Shown in pieces: positions 40,929-44,901 of a stretch of DNA of 44,901 nucleotides. Made by a program: the position numbers and the translations under genes. Below the pieces are notes generated by a model. That model was not told the DNA's origin. It was given only the letters and a program-made list of their open reading frames with translations, and ran no database searches. The stretch is taken from contig CAMHGK010000003.1 in assembly GCA_946184695.1 (NCBI GenBank), positions 1 through 44,901 on the forward strand, written 5' to 3'. The stretch is from an uncultured Bacteroidales bacterium (GTDB lineage: Bacteria; Bacteroidota; Bacteroidia; Bacteroidales; Paludibacteraceae). Positions within the stretch are counted from its first letter, which is position 1. Each line of letters starts with the position of its first letter.

Positions 40929-43400
40929 ATGAATATCTCTTATAATTGGCTGAAGCGATTCATCACTCTTCCCGAAGATGCTCAGCAAGTAGCCAAACAC
41001 CTCACTTCCATAGGCTTGGAAGTAGACTCTGTTGAGAAAGTGCAAACTATCAAAGGTGGATTAGAAGGCTTAGTGGTGGCGCAAGTGCTCACTTGTGTTC
41101 CCCACCCCAATAGCGACCACCTGCATATCACCACCGTGCAACTTGCCGAGGGCGCAGAACCCGTACAGATAGTATGCGGTGCACCCAATGTTGCAGCAGG
41201 ACAGAAAGTAATCTGTGCTACCATAGGCACCGTGCTATATAGCGGCGATGAACATTTCGTGATTAAGAAAAGCAAGATTCGTGGCGTAGAAAGTTTTGGT
41301 ATGCTGTGTGCAGAAGACGAGATTGGCATCGGCTCATCGCACGATGGAATTATTGTACTTGCAGATGATGCTCCCGTAGGCATGCCGGCACGCCAGTACT
41401 ACAAAGTGGAAGACGACTATATCATCGAGGTTGATATCACTCCCAACCGTGCAGATGCATGCTCTCACTTTGGAGTAGCGCGAGACTTATACGCTTATTA
41501 CAAAGCACATAACATCGACGTCACACTGACTTGCCCATCAGTAGATGATTTCAAAGTGGACAACCACGATTTGCAGATAGAAGTGGACGTGAAAAATGCA
41601 AATGCATGCCCCAGATATAGTTCGCTGACTATAAAAGATGTGCATGTGGCAGACTCGCCCGAGTGGCTTCAGAATGCACTTCGCAGCATCGGGCTGAGAC
41701 CTATCAACAATATCGTTGACATCACCAACTTCATACTGCACTCTTTCGGACAGCCAATGCATGCTTTTGATGCCGACCATATAGCAGGTGGCAAAGTAGT
41801 GGTTCGTAATGCTCGTCAAGATGAACCATTCGTTACGCTTGACTCGGAGCATCGCACTCTTTCGGATAATGATTTGATGATATGCAATGCCACCGCCCCC
41901 ATGTGTATTGCCGGTGTATTTGGCGGACTCGACTCGGGCGTTACGGAGCACACACGCAATGTCTTCCTCGAAAGTGCATACTTCAACCCCGTCAGCATAA
42001 GGAAAACGGCACACCGCCACCAGCTGTCAACCGATGCTTCGTTCCGCTATGAGCGTGGTTGCGACCCTAACATCACCATTTTCGCCCTCAAATACTGCGC
42101 CATGCTCATCAAGCAAATAGCAGGTGGTACGGTATCGATGGAAATTATCGACCGAAAAGCCGAAGATTTCCCTCCCTTCCCCGTAACACTCTCGCTAAAT
42201 TATGTTTGGGCACTTATCGGCAAGCAAATAGAAGCTGAACAAGTGGAAAACATACTCAGTGCTCTTGATATTGAAATTGTAGAGAAGCGTCAAAACGACA
42301 GCGACACAGTATATGAACTTCGTGTACCTCGCTACAGAGTGGATGTGCAAAGACCGTGCGATGTGGTTGAAGATATACTGCGTATATATGGCTACAACAA
42401 CATCGAGATGACCGAAAAGCTGAGCAGCAACCTGTCACACCAGCAAATACCTGACCCTACTGCACTGCAACGCCGACTAAGCGAACAACTGACTGCTCAG
42501 GGATTTAATGAGATTCTGAACAACTCGCTGACCAAACTTAGCTACTATGATAAGTCTGAAGATTATCCGCTTGCACATGCAGTAAGATTGCTCAACCCTC
42601 TATCAGCAGATCTTGCGCTGATGCGACAAACATTGCTCTTTGGAGGCTTGGAGAGTATTCAGAGAAATATCAATCGTCAGAATTCCGACCTCAAGTTCTA
42701 TGAGTTTGGCAACTGCTATCACTATAACCCCGACTGCGATGCCCAACAGCACGTAAAGGCCTACAGCGAAGAGATGCACCTCGGACTCTGGCTCACAGGC
42801 AACAAGGTAGCACAGTCATGGACGGCTCAGCAAACAGAGGTCACTTTCTATATGCTGCATGCATATGTTCAGAACCTGATGCGGCGCATTGGAATTGACA
42901 TCAACAAATGCAAACTGCAAGAGTTCTCCAACGAGCTTTTCAGCGATGGACTTAGCATCATCGCTCACAACGGACAGACAATAGGCTGTATGGCCGTGGT
43001 AGCCCGAAAGACTCTCAAGCAATTTGACATTGACAACCCTGTTTACTACGCTGACCTCAATTGGGAGACTTTGATTAAGATGGCCAAGCAGCATAAGCTT
43101 GTAATATCTGACCTGCCACGCTTCCCTGAAGTTAAGCGCGACCTTGCACTGCTGGTTGACAAGTCGGTGAAGTTTGCGGACCTCAGACAAGCAGCTTTCA
43201 ACACCGAACATCGTTTGCTCAAGGATGTATATTTGTTTGATGTATATGAGGGCAAGAGTTTGGAGCTCGGAAAAAAATCATACGCGCTATCGTTTATTCT
43301 TCAAGACCCCGACAACACTCTTAAAGATAAGCAGATAGAAAACGTCATGCAGCGCCTGCAGCATACTTTCGAGCAGCAGTTTGGAGCACGCCTCAGATAA
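40929..43400 (+). CDS. pheT: Phenylalanyl-tRNA synthetase beta subunit
   Basis: Joins PheS in the heterotetramer that charges tRNA-Phe. The 823 residues keep the bacterial domain order: start MNISYNWLKRFI, tRNA-binding EMAP-like domain (VVAQVLTCVPHPNSDHLHIT, about 50-69), B3/B4 editing region (TKP-like segments and RYERGCDPN), B5 domain (about 405-480, RVPRYRVDVQRPCDVVEDI), catalytic-like core and a C-terminal FDX-ACB domain (FPEVKRDLALLVDKSVKFADL). Full length. pheS is not in this window. The leader carries a candidate pseudoknot, and yraN follows 40 bp downstream. Confidence 0.97.
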   Translation: MNISYNWLKRFITLPEDAQQVAKHLTSIGLEVDSVEKVQTIKGGLEGLVVAQVLTCVPHPNSDHLHITTVQLAEGAEPVQIVCGAPNVAAGQKVICATIGTVLYSGDEHFVIKKSKIRGVESFGMLCAEDEIGIGSSHDGIIVLADDAPVGMPARQYYKVEDDYIIEVDITPNRADACSHFGVARDLYAYYKAHNIDVTLTCPSVDDFKVDNHDLQIEVDVKNANACPRYSSLTIKDVHVADSPEWLQNALRSIGLRPINNIVDITNFILHSFGQPMHAFDADHIAGGKVVVRNARQDEPFVTLDSEHRTLSDNDLMICNATAPMCIAGVFGGLDSGVTEHTRNVFLESAYFNPVSIRKTAHRHQLSTDASFRYERGCDPNITIFALKYCAMLIKQIAGGTVSMEIIDRKAEDFPPFPVTLSLNYVWALIGKQIEAEQVENILSALDIEIVEKRQNDSDTVYELRVPRYRVDVQRPCDVVEDILRIYGYNNIEMTEKLSSNLSHQQIPDPTALQRRLSEQLTAQGFNEILNNSLTKLSYYDKSEDYPLAHAVRLLNPLSADLALMRQTLLFGGLESIQRNINRQNSDLKFYEFGNCYHYNPDCDAQQHVKAYSEEMHLGLWLTGNKVAQSWTAQQTEVTFYMLHAYVQNLMRRIGIDINKCKLQEFSNELFSDGLSIIAHNGQTIGCMAVVARKTLKQFDIDNPVYYADLNWETLIKMAKQHKLVISDLPRFPEVKRDLALLVDKSVKFADLRQAAFNTEHRLLKDVYLFDVYEGKSLELGKKSYALSFILQDPDNTLKDKQIENVMQRLQHTFEQQFGARLR

Positions 43401-43440
43401 GCATTGCCTATAGTCTTGCAGATTATTGCTTATAGAGAAT

Positions 43441-43839
43441 ATGGCATTACATAACCTATTCGGACAAAAAGGTGAGCAGATGGCGGCAGACCTACTCAAA
43501 GACAAAGGCTATACCATCTTAGAACGCAATTGGAAATACAAAAAATTAGAGGTAGATATCATTGCCTCTAATAACAAAGAGATTGTGTTTGTAGAAGTGA
43601 AGACCCGCTCATCCGACCTGTGGATGAATCCTGAGGATGCCGTTGACCTTGATAAGCAATGTAACCTGACGGTAGCAGCCAATGCATATATTCTCTCACA
43701 CCACATAAATCTCGAACCTCGCTTTGATGTGATTGCCATTGTCAGCAATACCTCAAAGCAAGAGATAACTCATTTTGAAAATGCGTTTCTGCCGATGTCG
43801 AGATCTTGGGAACAAAAACGTCGCCGAAACCGGTACTGA
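43441..43839 (+). CDS. yraN: YraN/UPF0102 family protein (Holliday-junction-resolvase-like fold)
   Basis: A 132-residue putative nuclease-fold protein. The conserved segments are GQKGEQMAADLLKDKGYTIL (about 8-27), KKLEVDIIAS and EIVFVEVKTRS (D and ExK of a PD-(D/E)XK core) and DLDKQCNLTVAANAYI. The role is not known; DNA repair is often assumed. I start at ATG 43441 (MALHNLFGQKGE) because 43426 would use TTG and add five non-conserved residues. The stop codon lies inside the loop of the terminator that serves the convergent XRE gene. Confidence 0.92.
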   Translation: MALHNLFGQKGEQMAADLLKDKGYTILERNWKYKKLEVDIIASNNKEIVFVEVKTRSSDLWMNPEDAVDLDKQCNLTVAANAYILSHHINLEPRFDVIAIVSNTSKQEITHFENAFLPMSRSWEQKRRRNRY

Positions 43840-43860
43840 TTCAGCAACCGGCTTCGGCGA
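43814..43860 (-). terminator. Terminator of the XRE gene, overlapping the yraN stop codon
   Basis: On the minus strand TCGCCGAAGCCGGT and ACCGGTTTCGGCGA form a 14-bp stem (one G-U, arms 43860-43847 and 43834-43821) around a 12-base loop, followed by CGTTTTTG. The yraN TGA (43837-43839) sits in the loop. Confidence 0.82.
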
Positions 43861-43917
43861 AGCTTTATAAATTAGACTGACAACTTTTGTTAGCTTCTGC
43901 TACGAATCGAAAATTCA

Positions 43918-44475
43918 TCAGTTATCTGAAGGATCGAAAACGTCATACATATTGTCGTCGAACAATATAATCACTTTCTTAATCTTCCTGTCGCGCATAG
44001 CCACATTCATATCAATGTTAGGTATAGGCGTACTCTGCTGAGCTGATTCGGCAGAGTTTTTTGTTGCCTGTTGCTGAGTTGGCATGGTAGGGCGGTTTGT
44101 CTGCCGTCTTGCCTCGTCATACAAGCTACCACTGTCTGAAACGCTATTCCTCATATTAGGAGCAACATTTCTGTTCTCGAAATTGTCGCCTCTACCATCT
44201 GAAAATAAGGGTGATGCACCATCATCCGTAAAGCTTATGAGCTCCTGAGAATCCGATTTTTCAGAGAGCATCGGACCTTTACCCAAAAAAAGCCAGTCAG
44301 TAGATAACTGAGGGAATGCCACACTTATCTTCTGCAAGAGTTCCAGACTCGGACGGTTTCGGCGAGAGACGATATTAGATATCGTACTTGGCTGAACACC
44401 TATCTCGGCTGCGAACTGGCGAGCCGTCATGTCAAAGCTCTTCATCAGTTCTACAATACGTTCATTATCTTCCAT
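43918..44475 (-). CDS. XRE-family transcriptional regulator
   Basis: A 185-residue protein with an N-terminal Cro/C1-type helix-turn-helix at about residues 8-62 (LMKSFDMTARQFAAEIG, VQPSTISNIVSRRNRPSLEL) and a short WLFLGKGPM segment typical of Bacteroidota members. The middle region is long, Ser/Gln/Asn-rich and likely unstructured. The last ~25 residues are conserved-looking and hydrophobic (IKKVIILFDDNMYDVFDPSDN, from KKVIILFDDNMYDVF). No ligand domain is seen. Inverted repeats at the promoter suggest autoregulation. Confidence 0.9.
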   Translation of the reverse strand: MEDNERIVELMKSFDMTARQFAAEIGVQPSTISNIVSRRNRPSLELLQKISVAFPQLSTDWLFLGKGPMLSEKSDSQELISFTDDGASPLFSDGRGDNFENRNVAPNMRNSVSDSGSLYDEARRQTNRPTMPTQQQATKNSAESAQQSTPIPNIDMNVAMRDRKIKKVIILFDDNMYDVFDPSDN

Positions 44476-44489
44476 AATACATAGTCATA

Positions 44490-44538
44490 TATGTGAATTT
44501 CGTGTGCAAAGGTATGAATATTATTTCACATACACAAA
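44490..44538 (-). promoter_or_regulatory. Promoter and possible operator of the XRE gene
   Basis: Minus-strand TTTG (44538 to 44535), 20 bp, TACCTTTG (44514 to 44507): perfect match. An inverted pair TATGTGAA (44490-44497) and TTCACATA (44525-44532) flanks the -7 box, and a related TTCACACATA lies further on around 44571. A good candidate for self-binding. Confidence 0.65.
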
Positions 44539-44901
44539 TATAAAATTCAATTTTGCAACTGCAAACTATATTCACACATAAAAACAAACATTTTATTAAC
44601 ATGTTGTTCACACTGCTGACAATTAGGTATTTAATAAATATAACATTACTTTAACTATATTGTGTTACTTAAAGAAAATATGAGAATTAACGATTACATA
44701 ACTTAGTAAATCTTAAAATTCACAACTTTAACATGGCATTATCGGTCAATGACTGACTTTTAACTTTAGATTTTTTATGTAACTATTGGTTTATAAGCCA
44801 TTATAGCAACGAGACAGATTGTATTTTTTCTTTATATATATGTATAATTTTGATATGTGAAGTCTGAGGCGCACTTGTGAAATTAAACTCTATATGCACT
44901 G
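44539..44901. other. AT-rich gene-free end of the window
   Basis: About 360 bp with no open reading frame of note. A TAATTTTG box at 44845-44852 on the plus strand could be the -7 element of a gene outside the window, but its -33 partner is poor. Nothing else was seen. Confidence 0.55.

Overview
The window looks like an ordinary chromosomal segment of a Bacteroidota bacterium, most likely order Bacteroidales. Evidence: nearly all recognisable promoters fit the Bacteroidota pattern (TTTG, about 19-20 bp, then TAnnTTTG); Shine-Dalgarno sequences are mostly absent; and several families typical of the group are present (DUF2851, Big_5 lipoprotein, FadL/OmpP1-like outer-membrane protein, single-chain GcvP, a Rel protein with the MDEIAEKGVAAHW form of the synthetase motif). 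No phage, insertion sequence, CRISPR array or plasmid gene was seen. The family or genus cannot be fixed from this window alone.

Layout. 1-549: 5' part of a patatin-like phospholipase gene running off the left edge. 621-7454: lon, then a minus-strand run rel - recR - membrane protein - HAD hydrolase - GNAT. 7956-9403: a plus-strand gene of unknown function and rsmD. 9546-13091: minus-strand manA, a YitT protein, ribH and a TPR membrane protein. 13331-13598: a stand-alone structured RNA candidate with its own promoter and terminator. 13656-15874: FadL-like porin, small lipoprotein, Lrp/AsnC regulator. 16092-16739: O-methyltransferase. 17029-21882: gcvP followed by two tandem yitT paralogues. 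22061-24644: gph-like phosphatase, ElaA-like acetyltransferase, and a DUF362-DUF1893 lipoprotein. 24935-31937: a seven-gene minus-strand cluster (FdtA-like ketoisomerase, hexapeptide acyltransferase, ATP-grasp, ROK kinase, polysaccharide deacetylase, DUF2851, Big_5 lipoprotein), preceded by a glycosyltransferase and an AraC regulator. 34253-34326: tRNA-Ala(GGC). 34582-40298: YigZ, lipid acyltransferase, coaD, S41 protease and a Ser/Thr-rich lipoprotein. 40437-43839: rubredoxin (divergent), pheT and yraN. 43918-44475: XRE regulator, followed by an AT-rich tail.

How they fit together. Most genes are housekeeping: proteostasis (Lon, S41), the stringent response (Rel, here with a degraded hydrolase site), recombination (RecR), ribosome and tRNA functions (RsmD, PheT, tRNA-Ala), cofactors (RibH, CoaD) and one-carbon metabolism (GcvP). 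The 24.9-34.1 kb section is the most accessory-like. It looks like surface-glycan or nucleotide-sugar modification and carries a G10 homopolymer inside the acyltransferase gene, a candidate phase-variation switch.

Most interesting signals: the orphan structured RNA at 13.3-13.6 kb; a predicted pseudoknot in the pheT leader; the G10 tract; a YigZ gene whose homology-supported start codon is AUC; paired palindromes in the gcvP leader; and an unusual density of short tandem duplications (11-51 bp) in intergenic DNA, several of which cover start or stop codons. All calls come from reading the sequence; no database search or folding program was run.
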